Assembly (NCBI RefSeq): GCF_965219715.1
Contig: NZ_OZ244785.1
Span: 4,733,688-4,797,687, forward strand
Reading direction: 5' to 3'
DNA: 64,000 nucleotides
Origin: Bacterioplanoides sp965219715
Lineage (GTDB): Bacteria > Pseudomonadota > Gammaproteobacteria > Pseudomonadales > Oceanobacteraceae
Shown in pieces: positions 43,584-51,730 of the stretch (position 1 is its first letter; each line of letters opens with the position of its first letter). The translations under genes were made by a program, and so were the position numbers. A model generated the notes under the pieces. That model saw nothing but the letters and a program-made list of their open reading frames with translations. It was not told the DNA's origin and did not search any database.

Positions 43584-43660
43584 TGCTGGTCACTGTTCTG
43601 CTTGCAGTAGCCCTGAACGCCTCGTTCGTTTACGGCTATTACACAGGAAGAATTTCGTAA
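43583..43660 (+). CDS. Tiny 25-aa membrane protein (pVII/pIX-like candidate)
   Basis: The ORF starts at ATG 43,583 overlapping the coat gene stop as TAATG and encodes 25 residues with one hydrophobic helix (MLVTVLLAVALNASFVYGYY) and a short basic tail TGRIS. Ff-type phages encode tip proteins of about 32-33 aa near the coat gene. Translational coupling and composition support it being real; homology cannot be judged at this size. Confidence 0.55.
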   Translation: MLVTVLLAVALNASFVYGYYTGRIS

Positions 43661-43678
43661 TACGGCACACGTCATGTG

Positions 43679-43703
43679 AAGGCTCCGTAAGGGGCCTTTT
43701 TTG
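43679..43703 (+). terminator. Terminator downstream of the coat gene
   Basis: AAGGCTCC/GGGGCCTT (8 pairs including one G-T) with loop GTAA and a TTTT tail. A terminator just after the major coat gene and before the adsorption gene is typical of filamentous phage genomes. Confidence 0.82.
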
Positions 43704-43727
43704 TGCCTGTCATCTGGAGTTTACCCA

Positions 43728-45065
43728 ATGATCTTTCGATGCTTACTCATATTCGTTACCACCGTATTAGCCACATCCCCGGCCGCAGCTAACGTTGATG
43801 CCACGTTCTCTACTGGTTATAAAATCCGATTTTTTTCTAATTCAGAGTTTTCAGGTTATTTCGATAGCCCGGAAAATGCCTGTTTAGGCTCGTCGCAGCT
43901 TTTCTCTTCAGACCCGGTAGCTCCTTCCTGGGCATCTGGATATCAAACGTGTGGTCTGAAGTCTGGTGAGTGTTATGCATCTGCGGATTGTTCGGATAAA
44001 AGCTCGTGGGTCCGTGCTGGTCGAAATGATATTGTTAGCTCGGTCAATCATGGTTGCGAAACTTGGGATTCGGTATCCGGTGCCTGTTCAATGCTTTGTG
44101 AAGATAGGGCTCCTAAAGAAATACCTTATCTCGACATTGAGAACTGCGACAGAATTCCGATTAAGAGTTGTGGCCAAAATCAATCAGCAGAAACCTTTTA
44201 TGAGTTTGATGCGGTTGCGTGCCCTGTTTGTTCCGATGGTGATGACTGCCAAGCCTATGTAGACAACAACGGTTTTAATTGCCCTTCAGGGTCATCAACT
44301 CACATTACCATCAGTGACTTAAACGTCGATGGCCTAGGTGTTATTCAAAGACCGACTGCCTCCTGTGTCGATAACGACAGCACAGGTGGCGATAACAGCG
44401 GCGGTGGCGATAACAGCGGTGGCGGCGATAACAGCGGTGGTGGCGATAACAGCGGCGGTGGCGATAACAGCGGCGGCGATAACAGCGGTGGTGGCGATAA
44501 CAGCGGCGGTGGCGATAACAGTGGCGGTGACAACACAGGTGGGGGCAATACCGGTAGAAGTGGCAGCACAACCACCGACCTTTCCGGCGTAATTGATGCC
44601 ATCACTGATCAAACAACAGAGCTGATTTCCGGCAGTGATGAAAACACAACGGAAATTACCAATTCCATCGATGGCTTATCGAGTGAAATAAGTCAGCTAT
44701 CAGACGCACTCAAAGACGATGCTGGCGAGTGCGATCCAGAGTCTTCCGGATACCTCTCATGCCAAAAAGGTGTTCAGCGCGGTGACGGATTCAACCCCAA
44801 TGAAGATTTCAAAGACCTTACCGAACGAGTGAGCGTCAAACGAGCCGAATACATACAAGCCGTTGAGGCCGCCAAAGAACGATTCAGCCACTTATTTCAG
44901 ATTGATACCTCAGCAGGTAATCCCTTCTATGACGACGTTCAGGAAATCAAAGGAGCTGAGGTTAATTTCGGCACATCAATTTTTCAGGAATTTCTGAAAT
45001 ACCTTCCCTCCTTAATTTTGCTCGCTGCCTCCATTCGTTCCGCTGAAATCATGCTGTCCAGGTAG
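43728..45065 (+). CDS. Adsorption (pIII-like) minor coat protein
   Basis: A 445-aa protein with a signal peptide (FVTTVLATSPAAA), a Cys-rich N-terminal receptor-binding region (about 25-215), a long low-complexity linker of GGGDNS repeats (about 218-275), a helical C-terminal region, and a single C-terminal membrane anchor (LPSLILLAASIRSAEIML). Receptor domain, glycine-rich linker and C-terminal anchor is the pIII plan. ATG 43,728 is preceded by GGAG; the frame extends 9 codons further upstream. Receptor is unknown (for many inoviruses it is a pilus). Confidence 0.82.
   Translation: MIFRCLLIFVTTVLATSPAAANVDATFSTGYKIRFFSNSEFSGYFDSPENACLGSSQLFSSDPVAPSWASGYQTCGLKSGECYASADCSDKSSWVRAGRNDIVSSVNHGCETWDSVSGACSMLCEDRAPKEIPYLDIENCDRIPIKSCGQNQSAETFYEFDAVACPVCSDGDDCQAYVDNNGFNCPSGSSTHITISDLNVDGLGVIQRPTASCVDNDSTGGDNSGGGDNSGGGDNSGGGDNSGGGDNSGGDNSGGGDNSGGGDNSGGDNTGGGNTGRSGSTTTDLSGVIDAITDQTTELISGSDENTTEITNSIDGLSSEISQLSDALKDDAGECDPESSGYLSCQKGVQRGDGFNPNEDFKDLTERVSVKRAEYIQAVEAAKERFSHLFQIDTSAGNPFYDDVQEIKGAEVNFGTSIFQEFLKYLPSLILLAASIRSAEIMLSR
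44388..44543 (+). repeat. In-frame GGGDNS-coding tandem repeats in the pIII-like gene
   Basis: About nine units of an 18-bp sequence of the GGTGGCGATAACAGCGGC kind, with at least one 15-bp unit (GGDNS). They encode the flexible linker. Both unit lengths are multiples of three, so copy number changes would keep the frame. Confidence 0.88.
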
Positions 45066-45074
45066 GAGATTCAT

Positions 45075-45479
45075 ATGAAATGTATTAGCTGCATAGTTTT
45101 ATTGATTGCCTTACTTTTCCCGTTTTTTGTATTTGCTGAGGCGACACAATCTACTAATCAGACACTGCTGGATAATATCGGTGTAGTGATTGATTGGTTC
45201 GACGACACGTCCTACCAATGGGCTGACACCATGCTCGAACGAATATCAGCCTGGGTAATCGTGTGGTGGCTTGAATCCAAGCTGTTTATTTTTCAATTGT
45301 CACTGAATATTGCTGAAGGGGTCGTCAGTACTCTCGGCATATCAGAAGCCATTTCTGCACTACTGGGTGGTGTGGATAGCAAAATAGCCAACTTTATTTT
45401 CTGGTTAAAAATCCCGGAAGCGATCAACACCATACTGTCCGCTTATGGTGTACGCATGATCATGGGGGCCTTCTCATGA
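45075..45479 (+). CDS. Minor coat protein pVI-like (DUF2523 type)
   Basis: A 134-aa protein with an N-terminal hydrophobic segment (CIVLLIALLFPFFVFA) and two further hydrophobic stretches (SAWVIVWWLESKLFIFQLSLNIAEG and KIANFIFWLKIPEAINTILSAYG). It lies between the pIII-like and Zot genes, as pVI-type proteins do, and overlaps zot by ATGA. The ending LSAYGVRMIMGAF resembles DUF2523 proteins of inoviruses. Confidence 0.75.
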   Translation: MKCISCIVLLIALLFPFFVFAEATQSTNQTLLDNIGVVIDWFDDTSYQWADTMLERISAWVIVWWLESKLFIFQLSLNIAEGVVSTLGISEAISALLGGVDSKIANFIFWLKIPEAINTILSAYGVRMIMGAFS

Positions 45480-46624
45480 CAACCGCTATCCATCACGGCC
45501 CTCCGGGCTCCTATAAAAGTTTTGCCATTGTTCAGGACGTAGTAATTCCTGCTCTGAAAAAAGGCCGCACCGTAATCACCAACATCCGTGGTCTGGACGA
45601 CATTAACCACATCGCAAAAACCATGGGATTCGAACTCCCGGAAGAATCAAAGTTAATTGCTGTAAAGCACGATTCCCGCGAAGGGTTTGAACATATGGCG
45701 CGTTTTTTTCACTGGGCGCCACAGGGGGCACTGATCGTGATGGATGAAGCACAGCGTGTTTATCCGACACGATTAAAGAATCTTACTGAATTTGACTTAA
45801 CCGACCCCCAAGAGGGCGAACTACCGCGACCGACTACGGTAGAAAATGCATTCGATCAGCACCGACACATGAACTGGGATATTTATCTCAGCACTACTAA
45901 TGTCGCCAAAGTCCATAAAGAAGTGCGCGCCGTGGCTGAGTATGCCTTTCGTCACCGTGATATGGCGGGTGTGTTGCCCTGGTATAAAAACAAATGGCGG
46001 GAATTTAAACATGACGCAGAAAACAACGGAAAATCCGTTAGTCATTACATCGGAACCCCACAACTCAAAACAGCAAACACAAAAGTCTTCGAGTGTTACC
46101 AATCAACCGCAACAGGAACCACTCAAGGGTCTAACGAAAATAAAAGTATTTTTGCTGATACAAAGCTTCGAATACTCCTCTTGCTTATCTTCAGCTGTAT
46201 CGCGTATTTCATTTACGGCCTTACACAGGTTATGGGGCGCTTTGATAAAAAGCCTGAAGTACCTGTCGAAACGATTGCTCCGCCTTATGCTGGGAATACT
46301 GATCATGATGGCAGTGGCAACCTTCATACGGCTAGCAGTGAAAACCCTGCTGATATAAATCCATTTCCGGTTATAGATATTGTTGGTGGTCGAAAGGTTT
46401 ATTACACCGGCACCTTTATCGTTCATAACTTCGAACTCGTCTCCGATAGCGACACAATCCACCTAACGTCTACCGACTTCACAGCAGCCGGTTATGACGT
46501 CGAAAAAATCTCTGATTGCATCGTTCGCATTACAGCAACCAAACAGCAGCACATAGCCGTTTGTTCGCCTGAGCCGCTGCAAGTGCAATCCACCCAACCA
46601 ACCGCATTACTCCCGCAGATATGA
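45476..46624 (+). CDS. zot: Zot-like phage assembly ATPase (pI-like)
   Basis: A 382-aa inner membrane ATPase that drives virion assembly and extrusion. IHHGPPGSYKSFAIVQDVV is the Walker A region in the Zot style (here GPPGSYKS), ALIVMDEAQRVYPTR is Walker B. A membrane helix occurs at about 218-240 (ILLLLIFSCIAYFIYGL), with a periplasmic C-terminal part. This is the marker gene for inoviruses. The toxin name is historical; a toxin role should not be assumed. Confidence 0.93.
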   Translation: MTTAIHHGPPGSYKSFAIVQDVVIPALKKGRTVITNIRGLDDINHIAKTMGFELPEESKLIAVKHDSREGFEHMARFFHWAPQGALIVMDEAQRVYPTRLKNLTEFDLTDPQEGELPRPTTVENAFDQHRHMNWDIYLSTTNVAKVHKEVRAVAEYAFRHRDMAGVLPWYKNKWREFKHDAENNGKSVSHYIGTPQLKTANTKVFECYQSTATGTTQGSNENKSIFADTKLRILLLLIFSCIAYFIYGLTQVMGRFDKKPEVPVETIAPPYAGNTDHDGSGNLHTASSENPADINPFPVIDIVGGRKVYYTGTFIVHNFELVSDSDTIHLTSTDFTAAGYDVEKISDCIVRITATKQQHIAVCSPEPLQVQSTQPTALLPQI

Positions 46625-46952
46625 GCATTAGCACTAGGGGCGGGTCTGTGATCCCGCAAGAGGTAGCCAAAGGCGTAGGACGTGAGTCCTGTGGGCTGGG
46701 TAACAGTCGTGCCTGCACGATCTTTATCCAGACCAGCACAGAGTACTTCCAACTAAATACTGCCGCTCTGGCGAAGTCTGAAGCACGTAAGGCGAAGCCA
46801 CTGCGGCAACGACAAGCGAACAGCGCCGAGGCGTCCGCAGGGCTTCGCCCTGCGAAGCCAGGTCATTACGTACCTGTAACACGTAATTAAAAAAAGGCAT
46901 TTCACGGTGTCGCGGAAAAGTAGACGCCAGAAGGACAAGAGGAACTAAAGGT
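46625..46952 (+). other. Hairpin-rich intergenic region, candidate phage replication origin
   Basis: This 328-base stretch between zot and rep has four perfect hairpins: 46,640-46,657 (GCGGG/CCCGC), 46,677-46,690 (AGGAC-GTGA-GTCCT), 46,707-46,720 (TCGTGC-CT-GCACGA) and 46,836-46,854 (CGCAGGGC-TTC-GCCCTGCG). Stacked hairpins next to the Rep gene are typical for filamentous phage plus- and minus-strand origins and packaging signals. An 89-codon frame (46,621-46,890) overlaps the zot stop, but its sequence looks like translated hairpins and is not called as a gene. Confidence 0.5.
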
Positions 46953-48317
46953 ATGGCACGTTTTGAAAACAAAAAAATGTCACGGTCTTACGATAAGGAA
47001 ACCGGGCGGGATATTTTCACGACGGAACGGGGAAATGAATTTGACTTGTCGCAGCTTCGTTTCTTAGCTGCAGGTATCGATACCCTGCGCCAGCTGTATA
47101 ACTGCACCATCAAAAACGATGCTCTGGAACAGATAGCCAGGCATTACAACAAAGACGGTGCCGACACCAATAGCGCTCCTTTTATCACCCTGGGCGGCAT
47201 TGAATGGAAGTTCACAGCCTCCGGCAAAAAGTCCGGGTACCAATACATCCTGAAAAATCTGGATGAAGGTTTTGTGGTCCTGCTGAAATCGTTTTACAAA
47301 GAAATCGACGAACACGGACCACACCTGAAAATCGAAGCCACTCCCCAAATTATCGACGAATTAGGGCTATGCGGTGTTTCTAAACGGCTGCGGGAAATCG
47401 CCCAAATCTTCGGGGAAACAGTCGAAGCATCCGGCGTAGCCGTTCACCTGCACGTAGATATGAAGGGCTTAGAAATTCCGGAAGACTTCGAACAGCGTTT
47501 AGCCACACGCAGTAAGAAAAACTTCAAAGTGAACAGCATCAGTAACGCTCATTTTGAAGCCGCGGAAGCAGCCTTTATCTATGGTAAGGGCCAAACGTAC
47601 CTATTCGGGCAATCCAGCTCCCTCCAAATGTGTCTCTATGACAAAACACAGGAAGCCATTAAATCCGACAAGCTCGATTTTATGGAAGAAATCTGGAAGC
47701 GCACCCCATCGGTCAAAGTCTGGTTAGAACCTGAATATGACGACGGCAAAAAATCGGGCGTCCCGGATACCGTGCACCGGCTGGAATTCCGGATACATCA
47801 CAGCGTCATTAAGCAATTCGAGAACGGCCACTTCCAGAAAACCTGCGAATACGACGACAACGGCAACCTGACCAAGCCCGGGGAAGAAGTGTTCATCAGA
47901 GAAGCGCGGGATCTGAAAAAGCACCTGCAAGGCCTCTGGCTCTACTGCCTCGAAAACTTCCGCCTGGAACACTCCCGGACATACGTAGACCCCATCTGGC
48001 AAAAGCTAATGGAAGACATCCATTACTTTCAGATTCACCCAACCTTTATCTATGCCAGAGCACAAAAAAAGTCCGGCGGCCCCTCTACCCGAAGGAACGT
48101 AGCCATGTGGATCGGAAATCACCTAAGACTGGCGGCTAGACGGGGCCTGACCACTGATCATGTCACTAACTACCTGATGAACGCCGGATTAGAAAGCGAG
48201 ATTGCCGACTACTTCGGGCTTCGAATATTCGGACACCAAGATGAAGTCTGGATGTGCCTACATGAATTTGTATCAAACAAGCTAAGAGAACATCGACTAA
48301 ATGGGGTTGCTGCATGA
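46953..48317 (+). CDS. Phage replication initiation protein (rolling-circle Rep)
   Basis: A 454-aa protein. AVHLHVDMKG (about residue 165) fits a HUH-type metal-binding site, and MCLYDKTQEAIKS with VHRLEFRIHH further on match the YDK and LEFRI blocks of rolling-circle replication initiators of inoviruses and some plasmids. The active Tyr is likely that of LYDK, but this is inferred. It starts 63 bases past the hairpin cluster and overlaps the next gene by ATGA. Confidence 0.85.
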   Translation: MARFENKKMSRSYDKETGRDIFTTERGNEFDLSQLRFLAAGIDTLRQLYNCTIKNDALEQIARHYNKDGADTNSAPFITLGGIEWKFTASGKKSGYQYILKNLDEGFVVLLKSFYKEIDEHGPHLKIEATPQIIDELGLCGVSKRLREIAQIFGETVEASGVAVHLHVDMKGLEIPEDFEQRLATRSKKNFKVNSISNAHFEAAEAAFIYGKGQTYLFGQSSSLQMCLYDKTQEAIKSDKLDFMEEIWKRTPSVKVWLEPEYDDGKKSGVPDTVHRLEFRIHHSVIKQFENGHFQKTCEYDDNGNLTKPGEEVFIREARDLKKHLQGLWLYCLENFRLEHSRTYVDPIWQKLMEDIHYFQIHPTFIYARAQKKSGGPSTRRNVAMWIGNHLRLAARRGLTTDHVTNYLMNAGLESEIADYFGLRIFGHQDEVWMCLHEFVSNKLREHRLNGVAA

Positions 48318-48517
48318 TTGAACAAAAGCTAATGCCATTAAGAGATTGGAGAGAGCAACGATTTGTAGGAACTCCACCGAGTGTTTCTACGGTTAAACGC
48401 TGGGTTAAGAATGGCGACATTCCTACTAAAAAGATTGGTGGATCTATTTTCGTTATCTTAAACGAAGAGATGAATACAACAGGCGACCATCTCGTTGATG
48501 CAGTTTTGAGTAGTTAA
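48314..48517 (+). CDS. Excisionase-like DNA-binding protein
   Basis: A 67-aa protein. MPLRDWREQRFVGTPPSVSTVKRWVKNGDIPTKKIGGS has the winged-HTH pattern of MerR/AlpA-type excisionases (helix, TxxxWVxxGxIPxxKIGG). It is located directly before the integrase gene (3-base gap), where Xis proteins usually lie. Confidence 0.8.
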   Translation: MIEQKLMPLRDWREQRFVGTPPSVSTVKRWVKNGDIPTKKIGGSIFVILNEEMNTTGDHLVDAVLSS

Positions 48518-48520
48518 ATA

Positions 48521-49630
48521 GTGGCTAATCGTAGTAAAGAACATAAAGATCTTCCGGATAACCTCTATTCAGTAGGGGGGAGTAGCCCTTATTACCGGTA
48601 TAAGCATCCGATCACTGGCAAGATGCATGGGATGGGGAAGAACCGGAAAGAGGCTGTTGCAGCTGCCAAAAAGCTCAATCAGATACTGGTTAAAACCAAC
48701 AATTTGGTTGAATCGGTTTTGAATGACTATGAATATTCAGTGGCCAGGTGTGTTGGGCTGTATCGTGAAGAACGTCAGCCACAGCTTGAAATGAAGCCGT
48801 CGACAGTGAAGTTAGAAAACTATCGGTTGGACGCGATAGTAGAACACTTGGGGGCCCGAACCGCTGAGACAGTATCAGTCAAAGATTGCTCCGACTTTCT
48901 CAGAAACTTCCAACGCAACGCCTATACCAAACATCGAGCAACTCTGATCAAAGTACTGGCGTATGCGGAATCTCAAGGCTGGGTTTCTAAGAATACAGCT
49001 AAATCAACATTGCCATTACCAACAGCTCAAGAAAAGAAACAACGCCTGCCTCTGAAAAAGGAATGGTTCGATCTGATCTATGCTGCTTCCCCTACATGGC
49101 TACAGATCGCAATGAATATTGCCCTGATCACACTTCAGCGTCGTGGTGACTTACTCGTAATGAAGTACAGCGATATAAAGGAAGGCTACCTCTACATCAT
49201 CCAGCAAAAAACTGAAAAGCATGGTTCCCGGGCATACCTTAAAATCGAAATTGGTCAGGCTCTCCAGGGCGAAATAGATAGAAGTAAGACAGAAAAGCCG
49301 GAACACTACCCTTTCATGCTTCACCGGTACCCAAAGAGAAGAATCCCATTTAAAGGCCAGAAACACTACGGCCAGATATCAGAAGATCGTCTCAGTAAGT
49401 CATTTGCCAAAGTCAGAGACTCACTGGATGAATTCAAGAATATGCCCAAAGCAATGCGCCCTACTTTCCATGAAATCAGGGGATTAGGCGGCGCACTCTA
49501 CTTAGAGCAAGGCTTTGAGAAAGAGTATGTAAACCTGTTAATGGGCCACACAACGCAACAAATGACCAATGAGTACACAGACCAACACAGAACATGGACT
49601 AACTGCGAAGCAAACCTCTCTATTAACTAG
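48521..49630 (+). CDS. Tyrosine recombinase integrase
   Basis: A 369-aa phage integrase with GTG start. An N-terminal arm-binding region (GGSSPYYRYKHPITGKMHGMG), a core-binding domain (about 70-175), and a catalytic domain with Arg in LITLQRRGDLL, HxxR in TFHEIRGLGGALY, the second His in LMGHTTQQMTNEY and the Tyr in that last stretch. It should recombine the 51-bp tRNA repeat. Its 3' end overlaps the convergent channel gene by 8 bases. Confidence 0.94.
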   Translation: MANRSKEHKDLPDNLYSVGGSSPYYRYKHPITGKMHGMGKNRKEAVAAAKKLNQILVKTNNLVESVLNDYEYSVARCVGLYREERQPQLEMKPSTVKLENYRLDAIVEHLGARTAETVSVKDCSDFLRNFQRNAYTKHRATLIKVLAYAESQGWVSKNTAKSTLPLPTAQEKKQRLPLKKEWFDLIYAASPTWLQIAMNIALITLQRRGDLLVMKYSDIKEGYLYIIQQKTEKHGSRAYLKIEIGQALQGEIDRSKTEKPEHYPFMLHRYPKRRIPFKGQKHYGQISEDRLSKSFAKVRDSLDEFKNMPKAMRPTFHEIRGLGGALYLEQGFEKEYVNLLMGHTTQQMTNEYTDQHRTWTNCEANLSIN

Positions 49631-50255
49631 CTTCAGTATTTTCTTGTTTTGTTGTAGCCATAACCAGCTTTACAGCAAGTAGGGCCATTACAAAATTGCC
49701 GATAAGCCCTTCAAGTGCAGAAAATAACTTACCTGTCACTGTCGTTTGTATTACATCTCCGTAGCCCAGAGTACTAAACGTAACCATACTTACATATAGT
49801 GAATTTATGGCGACATCTAAGTCAAAGAGCTCTTTTTTGTTCTGGTCAAGGTCGTAATAAATAAAAGCAAAACCGATAATCAAGCCACTGATTCCACCAA
49901 CAGCTAATTTAAGAGTCGCATTGGCACGGTCTCCATCAAGAAGCGATGGCAACCCTTCCTTCGTCACAACCCACCACAATGCCCCAGGCGCTCCAATTGC
50001 GAATAGATAGGGAGTTATTTGTAGAATTCCAGCATCTGAGACGGAGCGATAATACTCAGCAAGTACCGACGGTAGCCCAACTGAAATAAATAGAACAACG
50101 GTGGTTATAAGGGCTGCTTCAAAAGATAGGTAGAGTGTTGACCTTGAGAAAGCCATCATACGACGAAATCTGCACAGTAAGGCCTCAATTAGCCATGAGA
50201 ATAACTTAAAGGTAATACGGGAGAATGACCCTAAGGCAGATCTGACAATTTCCAT
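49623..50255 (-). CDS. Potassium-channel-like membrane protein (prophage cargo)
   Basis: A 210-aa polytopic protein with about four membrane helices and one pore loop containing the filter STLGYGD, in the context SLYVSMVTFSTLGYGDVIQ typical of the Ion_trans_2 family. ATG 50,255 is preferred over an upstream ATG at 50,330 that would add 25 unlikely residues. It lies between the integrase and attR on the opposite strand, so it is cargo with its own promoter. No cytoplasmic RCK or nucleotide-binding domain is present. A physiological role is unknown. Confidence 0.82.
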   Translation of the reverse strand: MEIVRSALGSFSRITFKLFSWLIEALLCRFRRMMAFSRSTLYLSFEAALITTVVLFISVGLPSVLAEYYRSVSDAGILQITPYLFAIGAPGALWWVVTKEGLPSLLDGDRANATLKLAVGGISGLIIGFAFIYYDLDQNKKELFDLDVAINSLYVSMVTFSTLGYGDVIQTTVTGKLFSALEGLIGNFVMALLAVKLVMATTKQENTEAS

Positions 50256-50352
50256 TTGTCTATATCCATTGTATGCAATTCGCTTGCAAAGGTTTTGCAA
50301 ACACATCATCGGAAACAAAAACAGACACATATAAGTGTCTGTTTTCGCTGTA

Positions 50353-50435
<83 letters not shown>

Positions 50436-50644
50436 GAAGTGGCGCACATACTAACCGCAGGGTTACCTTTCTGCAACCCCTGCGACCGTCTTTCCTGCGA
50501 AGAAAATTCTTTTAAATCAATCTGCTAGCTGTTGAGAGAAATTACAACCAGATGCAGGCTGGTAGCTCACTGTTGATCAGCTTTGGTTGATTTTTGACAT
50601 TCCCTGCCATTAAATGAGTGCCATCAATAACCGGGGACGATTCT

Positions 50645-51634
50645 GTGCAAACACAATTTCAGGTGAGCGGTGATCTGGCTGGCTTGGTACGGCAGTATCT
50701 GCAGCAACAGCAGGATTGTGACTGGTTCCTTTATCAGGAGCTGGAAACTATCGCGGCAAACAATCGCATTACGTTTGAGCGGTGGTGGCACATTCTCGAA
50801 GCATTGCAGGCACGTTATCCAGACAAGAATATTGCACTGGAGTTAGGAGCGAATGTTCGCCCGGTGCATCTCGGTGTGCTCGGCTATCTGGTGCTTGCCT
50901 GCAATACCATGGCCGAGGCTCTGCTGGAATTTCAGCGTTATCAGGGCTTGTTACACGATGGCGACCGGGCTCAGGCAAGCAGTGACGGCAACCTGATGAT
51001 GCTGAGTTGGAGCCGGCATTATCAGCTTAACCATGTGCTCTCCGACCAGGTGCTGATCAGTGGTATGGTGAGCTTTATTCGGACCATGGTCGGTCAGCCT
51101 GAATTGAAGGCCAGCAGGCTGTGTTTTTCTTTCCCGCGGCCTGACTGGCCTGACGAGGTTTATCAGCCCCTGTGCGAAGAAGTGTTATTTGATCAGCCAG
51201 CTACAGCGATTTGTTTTCCGCCAGAGTATTTAAACTTGCCGGTGGCAAACAGTGACCCGGATCTGAAGGCCTTACTTGAACAACAAGCGCAAGCCATGCT
51301 GGCGATTTTACCGCAGCAGGATGACCTGATTATTCATCTGCGAGCGGCGTTGTTAAAAGCGTTACGCAAAGGGCAGGCAACATCTGAATTTGTGGCCAGT
51401 GAGTTACATATGTCAGAACGCACTCTGTTTCGCCGATTGCAGCAATATGACTTCACTTTTAAGCAGATTCTGGCGCAAACCCGAACCGAATTAGCAAAAG
51501 AGCAGCTGAAATCCGGCCAGTTAACTCTGGCGGAAATCGCCTTATTGTTGGGCTATTCGGAACAAAGCGCGTTTAATCGTGCGTTTAAACGCGAAACCGG
51601 TATGACACCGCGACAATATCAACAGAATGATTGA
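50645..51634 (+). CDS. AraC family transcriptional regulator
   Basis: A DNA-binding regulator with an N-terminal effector/dimerisation domain of the Arabinose_bd type (ITFERWWHILEALQARYPDKNIALELGANVRP, LGVLGYLVLACNTMAEALLEF) and a C-terminal AraC HTH pair (SELHMSERTLFRRLQQYDFTFKQIL, then TLAEIALLLGYSEQSAFNRAFKRETGMTPRQYQ). The start is uncertain: GTG 50,645 is preferred, with GGGGA upstream, and GTG 50,618 is possible. No neighbour suggests the regulated genes. Confidence 0.88.
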   Translation: MQTQFQVSGDLAGLVRQYLQQQQDCDWFLYQELETIAANNRITFERWWHILEALQARYPDKNIALELGANVRPVHLGVLGYLVLACNTMAEALLEFQRYQGLLHDGDRAQASSDGNLMMLSWSRHYQLNHVLSDQVLISGMVSFIRTMVGQPELKASRLCFSFPRPDWPDEVYQPLCEEVLFDQPATAICFPPEYLNLPVANSDPDLKALLEQQAQAMLAILPQQDDLIIHLRAALLKALRKGQATSEFVASELHMSERTLFRRLQQYDFTFKQILAQTRTELAKEQLKSGQLTLAEIALLLGYSEQSAFNRAFKRETGMTPRQYQQND

Positions 51635-51730
51635 ATGCCGATCGTAAACTGCGCGTTAACAGGCGCTAGTTTCCGTGTATGAACTAGACTCAAACAGATT
51701 ACTGCGATTTTCTGATCTGAGGAGTCTGCT

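Noticed and set aside
44334..44612. Several frames through the GGGDNS repeat on both strands
   Set aside because: All are repetitive by-products of the 18-bp repeat; the forward pIII-like frame has signal peptide, linker and membrane anchor.
46621..46890. 89-aa ORF overlapping the zot stop
   Set aside because: The ATGA overlap is attractive, but the translation is Arg/Ala/Lys-rich and mirrors the hairpins; kept only as an alternative in the origin entry.
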